From Sinorhizobium psoraleae (GTDB taxonomy: Bacteria > Pseudomonadota > Alphaproteobacteria > Rhizobiales > Rhizobiaceae): a stretch of DNA of 64,000 nucleotides. The stretch lies in assembly GCF_013283645.1 (NCBI RefSeq), contig NZ_JABEKV010000003.1, positions 620,001 to 684,000 on the forward strand, read 5' to 3'. Under the pieces are notes generated by a model, which saw only the letters and a list, made by a program, of their open reading frames with translations, was not told the DNA's origin and ran no database searches. The position numbers and the translations under genes were made by a program. Below are positions 8,728-17,292 of the stretch, in pieces; the stretch's first letter is position 1; each line of letters starts with the position of its first letter.

Positions 8728-9498
8728 ATGGAATATGTGCAGACTTCGCGAAAGGGAGAGATTGCACTCCGCGATCTCTCGAAATCCTTCCAGATCAGCG
8801 GGCGCTCGCTCAGAGTTCTGAGAAACGTCAATCTGGATATCCGTTCCGGCGAATGCCTCGCAATCGTCGGGGCCAGCGGATCGGGCAAGACGACCTTGCT
8901 GCGCATTCTCGCGGGTCTCGAAGCCGCAGATGCCGGCAAGGTGCTCATCGACAACGAGCCGATCACGGGCGTTGGGAACGAACGCGCCGTCATCTTCCAG
9001 GAGCCACGCCTGCTTCCCTGGCTGACGGTCCTCGAGAACGTCGCGTTCGGGTTGGAGGTCAGAGGGGGCGATGCCCGTCACGCCAAGGAACGAGCGCGCC
9101 ATTACATCTCCCTGGTCGGATTGACTGAATTCGCCGATGCCTACCCCAAGCAACTCTCCGGCGGCATGGCGCAAAGGGTCGGCATCGCGCGGGCGCTGAC
9201 GGTCCAGCCGGAAATCCTGCTGCTCGATGAGCCATTCGGCGCGCTCGATGCGATGACCAAGCTGACGATGCAGGAGGAACTGGAGCGAATATGGCGGGAT
9301 GAGAACGTAACGATGGTTCTCGTCACGCACGACCTCGAAGAGGCGATCTACCTCGCGGATCGTGTCCTGGTTCTTCCCAAAAACAAGGACGGCCACCCGA
9401 AGACCATAGAGATCGATCTCGCCCGGCCACGCGATCGAAGCGAGACGCGCTTCGTCCAGTATCGCAAGGATTTGTTTCGTGAATTCGGCCTGCACTGA
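8728..9498 (+). CDS. ABC transporter ATPase, SsuB/TauB type
   Basis: The 256-residue nucleotide-binding protein has Walker A GASGSGKTT, Q-loop FQEPRLLPWLTV, signature LSGGMAQRV and Walker B ILLLDEPFGALD, followed by the switch His in VTHD. The EPRLLPW Q-loop is characteristic of the nitrate/sulfonate/taurine importers. It lies 9 bp after the binding-protein gene and completes the importer. It is the last gene of the operon, and no terminator-like hairpin with a T-run is visible after it. Confidence 0.93.
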   Translation: MEYVQTSRKGEIALRDLSKSFQISGRSLRVLRNVNLDIRSGECLAIVGASGSGKTTLLRILAGLEAADAGKVLIDNEPITGVGNERAVIFQEPRLLPWLTVLENVAFGLEVRGGDARHAKERARHYISLVGLTEFADAYPKQLSGGMAQRVGIARALTVQPEILLLDEPFGALDAMTKLTMQEELERIWRDENVTMVLVTHDLEEAIYLADRVLVLPKNKDGHPKTIEIDLARPRDRSETRFVQYRKDLFREFGLH

Positions 9499-9586
9499 GT
9501 GCGGGCTTCGCGCTGCCTATCGCCGGCTTATTGACGGAGACGAACAAAAGCGGACCTCAACGGCGCCATCGTGAAAGCGATGATGA

Positions 9587-10498
9587 CTACGGATATTGCA
9601 CGCCGTTCGTCGTCGTGTAGATCGAATAGAGCGACTGGGTTGCGGTGATGAAAAGGCGGTTCTTCTTCGGACCACCGAATGTGAGGTTTGATACCGTCTG
9701 CGGCACGAGGATCTTGCCAAGCAACTTGCCATCCGGTGCGAAGCAATGAACCCCGTCGGCCGCGCTGCACCACAGGTTTCCGTCGACGTCGAAGCGAAAG
9801 CCATCCGGGTTGCCGTTGTCGATGGAGCAGAAATAACGGCTGTTTATCAGTGTGCCATCATCGGCCACATCGAAAACGCGGATATGGCTTGGGACTTCAT
9901 GGCTAGCCGATCCCGAGTCGGCGATATAGAGCTGCTTTTGGTCCGGGGAGAAGGCGAGGCCGTTCGGCTGGATGAAATCGGTGACTACGGCTTCGATGGC
10001 GCCGGACAGAGGGTCTATGCGATAGACGTTACGCGTCGCCTGTTCCGGCTCTGCCTTGTGGCCCTCATAGTCCGACATGATCCCGTAGGTCGGATCGGTG
10101 AACCAGATCGAACCGTCGGACCGCACCACGACATCATTTGGCGAGTTCAGCCGCTTGCCCTGATAGCTGTCGGCGAGCACGGTAATGCGGCCGTCATATT
10201 CGGTACGCGTCACGCGCCGGCCGCCGTGTTCGCAGGAGATCAGCCGGCCCTGGCGATCGCGGGTATTGCCGTTGACATAATTCGAGGGCGAGCGGAAGAC
10301 GGAAGCGCCTCCCTCCGGTGTCCATCGCAGCATGCGTTCGTTCGGAATATCGCTCCAGATCAGGCAGTTGAGATCGGAAAACCAGACCGGTCCTTCCGCC
10401 CAGCGGCAACCGCGATAAAGTTCTTCGAGCGCCGCGCTGCCGACGGTCAGGGTGCGGAAACGTTCGTCGCGGATGTCGTAAAGCGGATTGTCTGCCAA
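9587..10498 (-). CDS. SMP-30/gluconolactonase-family protein
   Basis: The 303-residue six-bladed propeller protein has the SMP-30 metal-site segments: AEGPVW (Glu ligand), SPNDVVVRSDGSIWFTDP, QPNGLAFSPD (Asn ligand) and NPDGFRFDVDGNLWCSAADG (Asp ligand). It probably hydrolyses a sugar lactone. The frame starts with TTG (10496-10498), preceded at about 8-10 nt by GGGAGG; no in-frame ATG gives a complete domain, so TTG is the likely start. It is convergent with the SsuB-like gene and not obviously part of another operon. Confidence 0.85.
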   Translation of the reverse strand: MADNPLYDIRDERFRTLTVGSAALEELYRGCRWAEGPVWFSDLNCLIWSDIPNERMLRWTPEGGASVFRSPSNYVNGNTRDRQGRLISCEHGGRRVTRTEYDGRITVLADSYQGKRLNSPNDVVVRSDGSIWFTDPTYGIMSDYEGHKAEPEQATRNVYRIDPLSGAIEAVVTDFIQPNGLAFSPDQKQLYIADSGSASHEVPSHIRVFDVADDGTLINSRYFCSIDNGNPDGFRFDVDGNLWCSAADGVHCFAPDGKLLGKILVPQTVSNLTFGGPKKNRLFITATQSLYSIYTTTNGVQYP

Positions 10499-10540
10499 GG
10501 CCCTGTTCCTCCCGTGTGCTGCCTTCCCACTGCACGGATA

Positions 10541-10600
10541 AGAACATGCAGCAATTCAAATGGCTACAGCGACCTTTGCGCGTACTGCAAGATGCGCGAC
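10541..10600. repeat. Interspersed palindromic repeat (family A)
   Basis: The copy contains AACATGCAGCAATTCAAATGGCTACAGCGACC, then TTTGCGCGT, a short loop and ATGCGCGAC. It has the linker and hairpin 2 of the full-length element at 60362-60463, but the right arm is degenerate. It lies between the 5' end of the SMP-30 gene and the 3' end of the NsrR gene. Confidence 0.7.
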
Positions 10601-10619
10601 CCGCCGTCGGGACGTAGAC

Positions 10620-11084
10620 TCACGCGCCAGCTGGCTCCGGCTTTGGTCCTTCGATCCCGAGCAATTGCCGAAGCGGAACGGAAGGACGAAGCAGATCGGC
10701 CAAGGTGTAGCCGTCAAGGACGTCGAGGAACGCCGCGGCGGCCGCGGCAAGGGCGCGCTTCAGCACGCAGGCGGGCTGAACGGCACAAACGATACCGGCA
10801 CCCGCTTCGAGGCAGGGGACGACCGCAAAGTCGGGTTCGCAGGCCCTGACGATATCGCCGACGCTGATCTCGGAAGAGGCGCGGCCAAGCTGCATGCCGC
10901 CGTGGCGTCCACGCACCGTGCGGACGAGGCCCTTCTGGCCGAGCTCGTGTGTAATCTTCATGAGGTGGGCGCGAGAGATGTCGTAGGCTTCCGCGATCTC
11001 CGCGATCGTCGAAAGGCGGCCGTCGTTCAGCCCGAGATACATCATCAGGCGAAGCGCATAGTCAGAATAGACTGTTAGCCGCAT
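10620..11084 (-). CDS. nsrR: Rrf2-family iron-sulfur regulator, NsrR-like
   Basis: The 154-residue protein has the Rrf2 winged helix at the N-terminus (MRLTVYSDYALRLMMYLG, then ISRAHLMKITHELGQKG) and three cluster-ligand cysteines at C91, C100 and C106 (plus C82). NsrR uses such a 2Fe-2S or 4Fe-4S cluster to sense nitric oxide; RirA (iron) and IscR are the alternatives in this family. The gene next to it on the same strand, upstream in transcription, encodes flavohemoprotein Hmp, the classic NsrR target, and an NsrR-type operator precedes hmp. That context makes NsrR the best call. Confidence 0.87.
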   Translation of the reverse strand: MRLTVYSDYALRLMMYLGLNDGRLSTIAEIAEAYDISRAHLMKITHELGQKGLVRTVRGRHGGMQLGRASSEISVGDIVRACEPDFAVVPCLEAGAGIVCAVQPACVLKRALAAAAAAFLDVLDGYTLADLLRPSVPLRQLLGIEGPKPEPAGA

Positions 11085-11196
11085 ATTGGGGGTCCAAGTT
11101 CGAAGAGCGATTACGGTCTAAAGATATCTCGTTCATCCATTATTTAAATGCAAATCTCGAAGAACGAGGAAGATTCCCCGGTCACCGAGGGAATAG

Positions 11197-11286
11197 CCGG
11201 AGCGCGATCGATGCGCTCCGGAAAACCGCCGGCGACTGAAAACGCTACAGCGGCCTTTGTGCGTCTGAAACGCATCGTTGCAGCAG
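11197..11286. repeat. Hairpin plus degenerate family A repeat between nsrR and hmp
   Basis: A perfect 9-bp stem, CCGGAGCGC (11197-11205) with GCGCTCCGG (11213-11221), is followed by a degenerate family A copy (ACGCTACAGCGGCC, TTTGTGCGTC, TGAAAC, GCATCGTTGCAG, 11242-11286). No T-run follows the stem on either strand. It separates the 3' end of hmp from the 5' end of nsrR, so the two may be separate transcripts. Confidence 0.65.
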
Positions 11287-11308
11287 ACGGGTTGGCGGGA
11301 GAAAGCGC

Positions 11309-12520
11309 CTATGCGGCCAGCTCGTCGGCCGGCCCGAAGAACTCGTAATGAATTCTGTCGTTCGGCACGCCGGATTTCGCAAGACCGTTGACGAAGGTTG
11401 CCAGAAACGGCTTCGGACCGCAGATGTAGTAGTCCGCTTCTTTGATCGGCGTGTTGGCGGCAAGCCAGTCCAGGGTGATGAAGCCGTCATGATCGTAGTG
11501 CACGCCCTTTTGGTCCCCTGTCCGAGGCGACTGATAAAAGACCGCCGACGTGATGTGCGGTTGCTTTGCCGTTAGGGCACGAATGTGCTTGGCCATGGCG
11601 TGCACGCGTCCATCCTGCGCGCCGTGGATATAATGGACCGGCCGTCGGTTGCCGTGCGCGGCGATAGCCTCGAGCATGGCCACCATGGGCGTCAACCCGA
11701 CCCCGCCCGAGAGCAGAACGACCGGTCTTTCCTGTTCCTCGGCAAGGCAGAAATCACCTGTCGGCGGAGCGACGTCCAGGACGGATCCGACCTGCAAGTC
11801 GTCGTGCAGGAGGTTGGAGATCAGGCCGTGGGGCTCGCGTTTTACGGAAATACGGTAGCTCTCGCCATTTGGCGCGGATGAGATGCTGTAGTTGCGGCGC
11901 TGCAACGGCAGGCCCCCAACGGCGACACGAAAGGTCAGATACTGACCCGGCCGGTGACGGATGACCGGGCCACCGTCTACCGGACGCAGGATGAATGAGG
12001 TGATGATATCGCTTTCGGGGACCTTGGCGTCGATACGAAAGCGGCGCCATCCGGTCCAGCCGCCAACCGAAGAATGAAGATCGCCATAGATCTGTTCCTC
12101 GCGACCGATGAGAATGTGGGCGAGAAACCAGAAGGCTTCGCCCCAGGCCGTCAGCACGTCATCGGTTGCGGCGTCCGCGAGGACTTCCTTGATCGCACCG
12201 AGCAGCGCGGTTGCGACATGCGGATAGTGGTCCGGCCGAATGTTCAACCCGACATGCTTCTGGGCGATGCGCTCGACTGCCCCGGCAAGCACGTCAAGAT
12301 TGTCGATATTCTGCGCGTAGGCAAGGATCGCATGCGCCAATGCCTTGGTCTGCCGTCCTTCTTCGCCCTGATTGGACTGGTTGAAGAGTTCCCGCACTTC
12401 GGGATCCTGAAAGAGGCATTTGTACATTGCCGCCGTTATCGCCGTGCCATGGGCCGCAAGCGCAGGCACTGTCGCGCGGATAATTGCCTTGGTGGTTTCG
12501 CTCAAGGGCTTCGACATCAT
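11309..12520 (-). CDS. hmp: Flavohemoprotein (nitric oxide dioxygenase) Hmp
   Basis: The 403-residue protein has an N-terminal globin domain (residues 1-140; proximal His in AQKHVGL near 89), an FAD domain (RRNYSISSAPNGESYRISVKRE) and an NAD domain (GGVGLTPMVAML, YICGPKPF), ending FFGPADELAA. It oxidises nitric oxide to nitrate with O2 and NADH in the cytoplasm, protecting against nitrosative stress met during denitrification or inside host tissue. Two ATGs open the frame (12520 and 12517), with GGAG just upstream. The NsrR-type palindrome at 12569-12591 and the nearby nsrR gene indicate NO-induced expression. Confidence 0.97.
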   Translation of the reverse strand: MMSKPLSETTKAIIRATVPALAAHGTAITAAMYKCLFQDPEVRELFNQSNQGEEGRQTKALAHAILAYAQNIDNLDVLAGAVERIAQKHVGLNIRPDHYPHVATALLGAIKEVLADAATDDVLTAWGEAFWFLAHILIGREEQIYGDLHSSVGGWTGWRRFRIDAKVPESDIITSFILRPVDGGPVIRHRPGQYLTFRVAVGGLPLQRRNYSISSAPNGESYRISVKREPHGLISNLLHDDLQVGSVLDVAPPTGDFCLAEEQERPVVLLSGGVGLTPMVAMLEAIAAHGNRRPVHYIHGAQDGRVHAMAKHIRALTAKQPHITSAVFYQSPRTGDQKGVHYDHDGFITLDWLAANTPIKEADYYICGPKPFLATFVNGLAKSGVPNDRIHYEFFGPADELAA

Positions 12521-12568
12521 GTCTCCATTCTTTGTGCGATGGTCGATGTCGAAGCGATTAGGCGATTA

Positions 12569-12591
12569 AAGATTCATACGCAATATATCTT
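12569..12591. promoter_or_regulatory. Candidate NsrR operator before hmp
   Basis: The 23-bp site has two 11-bp arms around one central base: AAGATTCATAC, G, CAATATATCTT. Each arm matches the known NsrR half-site AAGATGCATTT at 8 of 11 positions. It lies about 50-70 bp upstream of the hmp start, suitable for covering the promoter. Binding is inferred from the motif and the adjacent NsrR-like gene. Confidence 0.75.
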
Positions 12592-12682
12592 TTAGCATGT
12601 GATAAAACCTGCGCGGTTCTGTCACGGGCTGCGGCCATCAGGTGCTGCGGCCCGGCGTCGGGCGCAGCAAGCCGCCGGCATG

Positions 12683-13531
12683 TCAGGTCGGCGTCGAACC
12701 CATCACCAAACCTTCGATGTCGTGTTTCTGGGTGACCGGGATCAGCTCGTCGACGACCCTGCAGACCAGATGTTTCTTCACCATCTCCGGCAGGGCGTCG
12801 TAATAATCCCTCGTCACCATCATGTCGTGCAATTCGGCGTGGCCCGCGCCGGGCGCGTCGGCGCCGAGAACCAGGACGGGGCGGGCGATCGGCGAGCCGT
12901 GTTCCGTCCCCCGATGGATTGTGAGCGCGGAACGGCATGAAATATCGCCGAGCTTCGGATACTTGCGGGTCGCCAGCTTTTGAAACTCCGGCCATACCTC
13001 CTTGGGCGGAAACATTTCATGCTTCCATTCCCGACCGTCGAGCCATTGGGTTCCAGGTGCGATCTCGAACGGCCCCATGTCCTCGGTGACGTCCACGCCC
13101 GTCAGGTTGAAGGCAAGCGAGGTGATGCGGCGCCCGACATAGGTCTCCGGCGGGGAGGGGAAGTCGCGATGCCACGGTTGGTATTTGGCGCCCTGAAAAG
13201 GCACGTCGAAACCGATTTCGACGATCTGGTAATCGGGTCCGAGGGCCGCCTCGCACATGTCTACGACCCAGGGATGGGTGACGAGATCGACGAAGCCGGA
13301 AAGGTCCTGCGGATGGATCTCTACATACCAGCGGCGAGGCCCTCGGCCGACGGCGCCGCCCGGTCGCTGAATGGCTGACCAGAAAGCGGTCATCATATCC
13401 TCGCGCATGGCCTCCGCCCATTCGCGCGAGAAGGCGCCCTTCAGTCCGGTAATACCGTCCCGTTGCAAAGCTTCGACGCAAGCGGCGAGATCATAGTCCA
13501 GTCGGGCTTCGCGTGTTGCGGTCGTATTCAT
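12683..13531 (-). CDS. Phytanoyl-CoA dioxygenase (PhyH)-family Fe(II)/2-oxoglutarate oxygenase
   Basis: The 282-residue protein shows the PhyH iron site (WHRDFPSP, an HxD motif) and a distal His in LTIHRGTEHGSP followed by an Arg (ARPVLVL) suited to 2-oxoglutarate. Such enzymes hydroxylate small molecules in the cytoplasm. The frame is open to 13612, but AGGAG precedes the ATG at 13531, which is taken as the start. It lies 64 bp after the second permease of a ribose-type ABC importer on the same strand, so it is probably the last gene of that operon and may act on the imported compound. The substrate is unknown. Confidence 0.85.
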   Translation of the reverse strand: MNTTATREARLDYDLAACVEALQRDGITGLKGAFSREWAEAMREDMMTAFWSAIQRPGGAVGRGPRRWYVEIHPQDLSGFVDLVTHPWVVDMCEAALGPDYQIVEIGFDVPFQGAKYQPWHRDFPSPPETYVGRRITSLAFNLTGVDVTEDMGPFEIAPGTQWLDGREWKHEMFPPKEVWPEFQKLATRKYPKLGDISCRSALTIHRGTEHGSPIARPVLVLGADAPGAGHAELHDMMVTRDYYDALPEMVKKHLVCRVVDELIPVTQKHDIEGLVMGSTPT

Positions 13532-13595
13532 CCTATCTCCTCTTGGTTTTCGTGCTGCTTGGGACGCGTCACCCAGCTGATGCCGGTGCCGCCGC

Positions 13596-14621
13596 TCAAA
13601 CGCTCTCCTCACCCGTGCGACGCGACATCAGCCGCGCCTGAAGGACGACGACGATGAGCAGGAAGCCGCCCCGGATGACTGACTGCCAATAGGCGGAGAG
13701 CGAAATCCACCCGAGACCGTTCTCGAAATTCAGGATGTTGAACACCATCGCGAGCAGCAAGGCACCCGCCAACGTCGCCCCGACGGAGCCGGAGCCGCCG
13801 GTCAGAAGCGTGCCGCCGACCACCACGGAGGCGATCGCGAAGAGTTCCCAGCCGACGCCTTCGGTGGGTTGCCCGGCGCCGAACTGCGAGGCAAGGATCA
13901 CGCCTGCGAGCCCCGCGAGCGCGCCGGAGCCGACATAGACGGCGGCAAGCGTTCGCCTGACTTTGAGGCCCATCAGCGCGGCTGTCGCTTCGCCGTCGCC
14001 GATCGCAAGCACGTGGCGGCCGATGGGCAGACGCTCCAGCACCAGCCAGCCCGCGATATAAGCGAGAAGGGCGATCCAGGCCGGAATGGGAAAGCCGAGG
14101 AAATCGTCCTGGCCGATCGCCGTGAAGCCGCTGTCGTAGGAAACCGAGACCGACTGGTTTCCGGCAAGCAGCAAGCCGGTGCCGTAGGCTCCGAGCATGG
14201 TTGCGAGCGTCGCGATAAAGGGCTGGATGCGCATGACCGTAACGATGAAGCCGTTCAACGCGCCGACCGCGAGGCCGGCTGCAATACCGCCGAAGAGACC
14301 TGCCACCCAGTGATAGGGCGACAGAAGCGCGGCGATGACGCTCGCCATGGCCGCCGTGCCGCCGACGGAGAGATCGATGCCGCCAGTCATGATGACGAAG
14401 GCCATGCCGAGCGCGATTAGGGCAAACATCGAATTGTAACGCAGGAAGCTCAATATGTTGTATTGAGACAGGAAATTGTCGTAGCGCAGCGCTCCGAACA
14501 GGATCAGTCCGAACAGCGCCAGGATGACGCCGAGACGGGCCATGTCGCCGGAGGATCTGGGCGCTAGAGCCTTGAGGAATGCGTCCATCGACATTTCTCC
14601 TTCAGGACCTGCCTCCTTCAT
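13596..14621 (-). CDS. Ribose-type sugar ABC transporter permease (RbsC family), second copy
   Basis: The protein of up to 341 residues has 8-10 membrane segments and family hallmarks (GMAFVIMTGGIDLSVGGTAAMASV, GALNGFIVTVMRIQPFIATL, GGTLLTGGSGSVGATLAG). It pairs with the neighbouring permease to form a heterodimeric channel. The start is uncertain. The ATG at 14621 overlaps the upstream stop by 4 bp (ATGA), but the ATGs at 14594 and 14588 sit just after AAGGAG and give a typical N-terminus. The operon also holds the ATPase, the binding protein and a PhyH-like oxygenase. Confidence 0.93.
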   Translation of the reverse strand: MKEAGPEGEMSMDAFLKALAPRSSGDMARLGVILALFGLILFGALRYDNFLSQYNILSFLRYNSMFALIALGMAFVIMTGGIDLSVGGTAAMASVIAALLSPYHWVAGLFGGIAAGLAVGALNGFIVTVMRIQPFIATLATMLGAYGTGLLLAGNQSVSVSYDSGFTAIGQDDFLGFPIPAWIALLAYIAGWLVLERLPIGRHVLAIGDGEATAALMGLKVRRTLAAVYVGSGALAGLAGVILASQFGAGQPTEGVGWELFAIASVVVGGTLLTGGSGSVGATLAGALLLAMVFNILNFENGLGWISLSAYWQSVIRGGFLLIVVVLQARLMSRRTGEESV

Positions 14622-15622
14622 GACTTGCCGGCGCGCTGCTGGATGAACACCGCGAGCACGATCAGGGCCGCTTTGACGATCAGCGCGGCGGCGTCCGGCA
14701 CGCCGTTGGCAAGCAGGGTGTAGCGCACCAGCTGGATCACCAGGGCGCCGACCACCGTACCGATGACATTCGCTCGGCCGCCGGTCAGCAGAGTGCCACC
14801 GACCGCAACCGCGGCGATCGCGTCGAGTTCCATGCCGAGGCCGACGAGGTTCGCGTCACTCGCGGAATTGCGTGCGACGACGATCAGCCCGGCCACCCCG
14901 GCAAGCGCGCCGCTGATCATGTAGACGATGAGCTTGACGCGCGGGACGGGCATGCCGGTCAGGCGGGCTGCCTTCTCGTTGCCGCCGACCGCGATGATCT
15001 GCCGCCCGAAAACCGTATAGCGGATCGCGGCCCAGGCGATCGCCGCGATCGCCGCCATCAGGATCACTTGCGCAGGAATGCCGGCGACGCGTCCCATCGC
15101 GATGAACTGGAAGCCTTCGTTCCTGAAAACCTGCAGGTTGCCGTTGGTCATCACCTGGGCGATGCCGCGGCCGGCGATAAAGAGCACGAGGGTCGCGATG
15201 ATCGGCTGGATTGCGAAGCGGGTCACCAGGAAACCGTTGAAGAGACCAAGCAGCCCCGCGACGACGACCGGCAGAACCAGCGCGAGCGCCACGGCGACCG
15301 GCATGTTCGATATCGGAAAGAGCGTTCCCATGAAAATCATCGGCGCGAGCGCGCCGGCGATTGCCATCAGGGAGCCGACGGAAAGGTCGATGCCGCCGGT
15401 GGCGATCACCAATGTCATGCCGGTGGCGACGATCACGATGGTCGCAACCTGGGTGAGATTGACGTTGAGCGTCTGCAGCGACAGGAAGTTCGGAGTGAAA
15501 ACGACGTTGAAAAGGATTAGCGCCAGGAAGGCGGCGAATGTGCCGTAACGTCCGGCGAGGGTGAAGAAACGTTTGCCGGAAGGAACCGTGTCTGCGGCAG
15601 CCTGTGTCTCGATTGTCGTCAT
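14618..15622 (-). CDS. Ribose-type sugar ABC transporter permease (RbsC family), first copy
   Basis: The 334-residue membrane protein has the same family motifs as its neighbour (GMTLVIATGGIDLSVGSLMAI, LFNGFLVTRFAIQPIIATL, GGTLLTGGRANVIGTVVG). The frame is open to 15652, but the ATG at 15622 follows the ATPase stop by one base and begins MTTIETQ, so it is chosen. The two permeases are clearly paralogous but differ enough to suggest a heterodimer. The transported ligand is unknown; ribose-type importers carry pentoses, hexoses, polyols and autoinducer-2. Confidence 0.94.
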   Translation of the reverse strand: MTTIETQAAADTVPSGKRFFTLAGRYGTFAAFLALILFNVVFTPNFLSLQTLNVNLTQVATIVIVATGMTLVIATGGIDLSVGSLMAIAGALAPMIFMGTLFPISNMPVAVALALVLPVVVAGLLGLFNGFLVTRFAIQPIIATLVLFIAGRGIAQVMTNGNLQVFRNEGFQFIAMGRVAGIPAQVILMAAIAAIAWAAIRYTVFGRQIIAVGGNEKAARLTGMPVPRVKLIVYMISGALAGVAGLIVVARNSASDANLVGLGMELDAIAAVAVGGTLLTGGRANVIGTVVGALVIQLVRYTLLANGVPDAAALIVKAALIVLAVFIQQRAGKS

Positions 15623-15623
15623 G

Positions 15624-17117
15624 CTATTCCACCTGGTGCGCCATGGCGGCAAAGAGCGCTGCCTCGCTTAGGTCCTTGCGCGGCAGTACGGCGACCGATG
15701 TCCCGTCGCTGAGAACGGTGACCTGGTCGGCCGCGGCCAGCAGTTCCTCGAGTTCGGAGGAAATCATCAGCACGCCGAGGCCTTCGTCGGCGAGCCGGCG
15801 CAAGAGGCGGAGGATTTCCGATTTCGCGCCGATGTCGATGCCGCGGGTCGGTTCGTCGACGATCAGCAGCTTCGGGTCGGTGCAGAGCCATCGGCCAAGC
15901 AGGACCTTCTGCTGGTTGCCTCCAGAGAGCTCCTTGATCGGCTGGTCCGGCGAGGCGCACTTGATCCCGAGCGCAGTGATGTAGCGTTCTACGATTTCAT
16001 CCTGGCGCGCACGATCGATGATGCCGGCACGGCTCAGCTTCGGCAAAAGCGCGAGCGTCATGTTTTCGCGGATGCTCATGTCGGGGATGATGCCGTCGAC
16101 CTTCCGATCCTCGGCGACGAACCCGATGCCGTCGGCGATGGCGTCCGCGGGCTGGCGATAGGAGCGCGTTTGGCCGTTGTAGCGGATTTCGCCGCGTTCC
16201 AGGCGGTCGGCGCCGAAGATCAGATTGGCGGTTTCGGTGCGGCCGGAGCCGAGCAGGCCGGCAAGCCCCGAGATCTCGCCTTCGCGAACCGAAAGACTGA
16301 CGTCCCGGACACGGACGCCGGAACCTGCATTCTGCACCGACAGCCGCACCGGCCTCCGGGTGCCTTCGTCTGCATCCTTGGCGATCGCTTCGAAGGCTGC
16401 AAGTTCTTTTCCCAGCATATGCCGCACCAGTGCCAGCTTGGGCATGTCCGCCATCGCGCTCGTGGCGACGGTCTTGCCGTCCCGCATGATCGTGACCCGG
16501 TCGCAAATCCGGTAGAGCTCGTCGAGGCGATGGCCGATGAAGATGACCGAGACGCCGCCCCGTTTCAGCGTTCGGATCGTATCAAAGAGAATGGCCACTT
16601 CGCGTTCATCGAGAGACGAGGTCGGCTCGTCCATGATCACCAGCCGCGCCCTTTGTGTGACGGCGCGCGCGATGGCCACCATTTGCCGGGTGGCTGCGCT
16701 GAAGCGCGCGACGGGTGCGTCGACATCGATCTCCAGATTGAAGTTCCGCAGCACCGCAGCGGCACCCTCGCGCATCGCGCGGCGATCGATCAAGCCGAAG
16801 CGCCGCGGCTCGCGCGACAGATAGATATTCTCTGCAACGGATCGCTGCGGGGCGAGATTGATCTCCTGGTAAATCGTCGCGATGCCCCGGGCCTGGCTTT
16901 CCGCTGGCATGGAGAAGGCGACCTCATCTCCGGCAAAGACGATCGTCCCCTCATCGCGCCGGTAGGCGCCGGTGAGAATCTTGATCAGTGTCGACTTGCC
17001 TGCGCCGTTCTGCCCGACAAGCGCCATCACCTCGGCTTCGCCCACCTCAAGAGAGGCCGAGCGCAGCGCGGGAATGCCGTTGAACGACCTGGAAATGCCC
17101 TGCATGGACAGAAGCAT
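15624..17117 (-). CDS. Sugar ABC transporter ATPase with two ABC domains (RbsA/MglA family)
   Basis: The 497-residue protein has a complete N-terminal ABC domain (Walker A GQNGAGKSTL, Walker B LVIMDEPTSSLD) and a C-terminal domain with the degenerate Walker A GLLGSGRTETANLIFG and signature LSGGNQQKV, the typical RbsA pattern. It energises the two permeases that follow. A 175-bp gap with a palindromic repeat separates it from the binding-protein gene upstream, a common spot for RNA processing that leaves the binding protein more abundant. Confidence 0.95.
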   Translation of the reverse strand: MLLSMQGISRSFNGIPALRSASLEVGEAEVMALVGQNGAGKSTLIKILTGAYRRDEGTIVFAGDEVAFSMPAESQARGIATIYQEINLAPQRSVAENIYLSREPRRFGLIDRRAMREGAAAVLRNFNLEIDVDAPVARFSAATRQMVAIARAVTQRARLVIMDEPTSSLDEREVAILFDTIRTLKRGGVSVIFIGHRLDELYRICDRVTIMRDGKTVATSAMADMPKLALVRHMLGKELAAFEAIAKDADEGTRRPVRLSVQNAGSGVRVRDVSLSVREGEISGLAGLLGSGRTETANLIFGADRLERGEIRYNGQTRSYRQPADAIADGIGFVAEDRKVDGIIPDMSIRENMTLALLPKLSRAGIIDRARQDEIVERYITALGIKCASPDQPIKELSGGNQQKVLLGRWLCTDPKLLIVDEPTRGIDIGAKSEILRLLRRLADEGLGVLMISSELEELLAAADQVTVLSDGTSVAVLPRKDLSEAALFAAMAHQVE

Positions 17118-17195
17118 AAGTCCCTCCGGATGCCGATCTGTCTTCTGCCGCGGACCGCCGATGATTGCGCCTGGGCATCGCTGATTGTACCACGC

Positions 17196-17239
17196 CTAGA
17201 GCGCCGCGCGCCCGAATAGACTCGCAAAGGTCGCTGCAG
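17196..17239. repeat. Interspersed palindromic repeat, degenerate (family A, minus orientation)
   Basis: CTAGAGCGCCGCGCG, a short loop and CTCGCAAAGGTCGCTGCAG match hairpin 2 of family A read on the minus strand, with several substitutions. It lies inside the importer operon between the binding-protein and ATPase genes. Confidence 0.65.
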
Positions 17240-17292
17240 CAGCTCGCCACCGGCCGGAGCGGCGTTGCCGCGCCGGCCTGGGAAGGCGGATG

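Noticed and set aside
11197..11221. Hairpin after hmp as a rho-independent terminator
   Set aside because: The 9-bp stem is perfect, but no T-run follows it on either strand.
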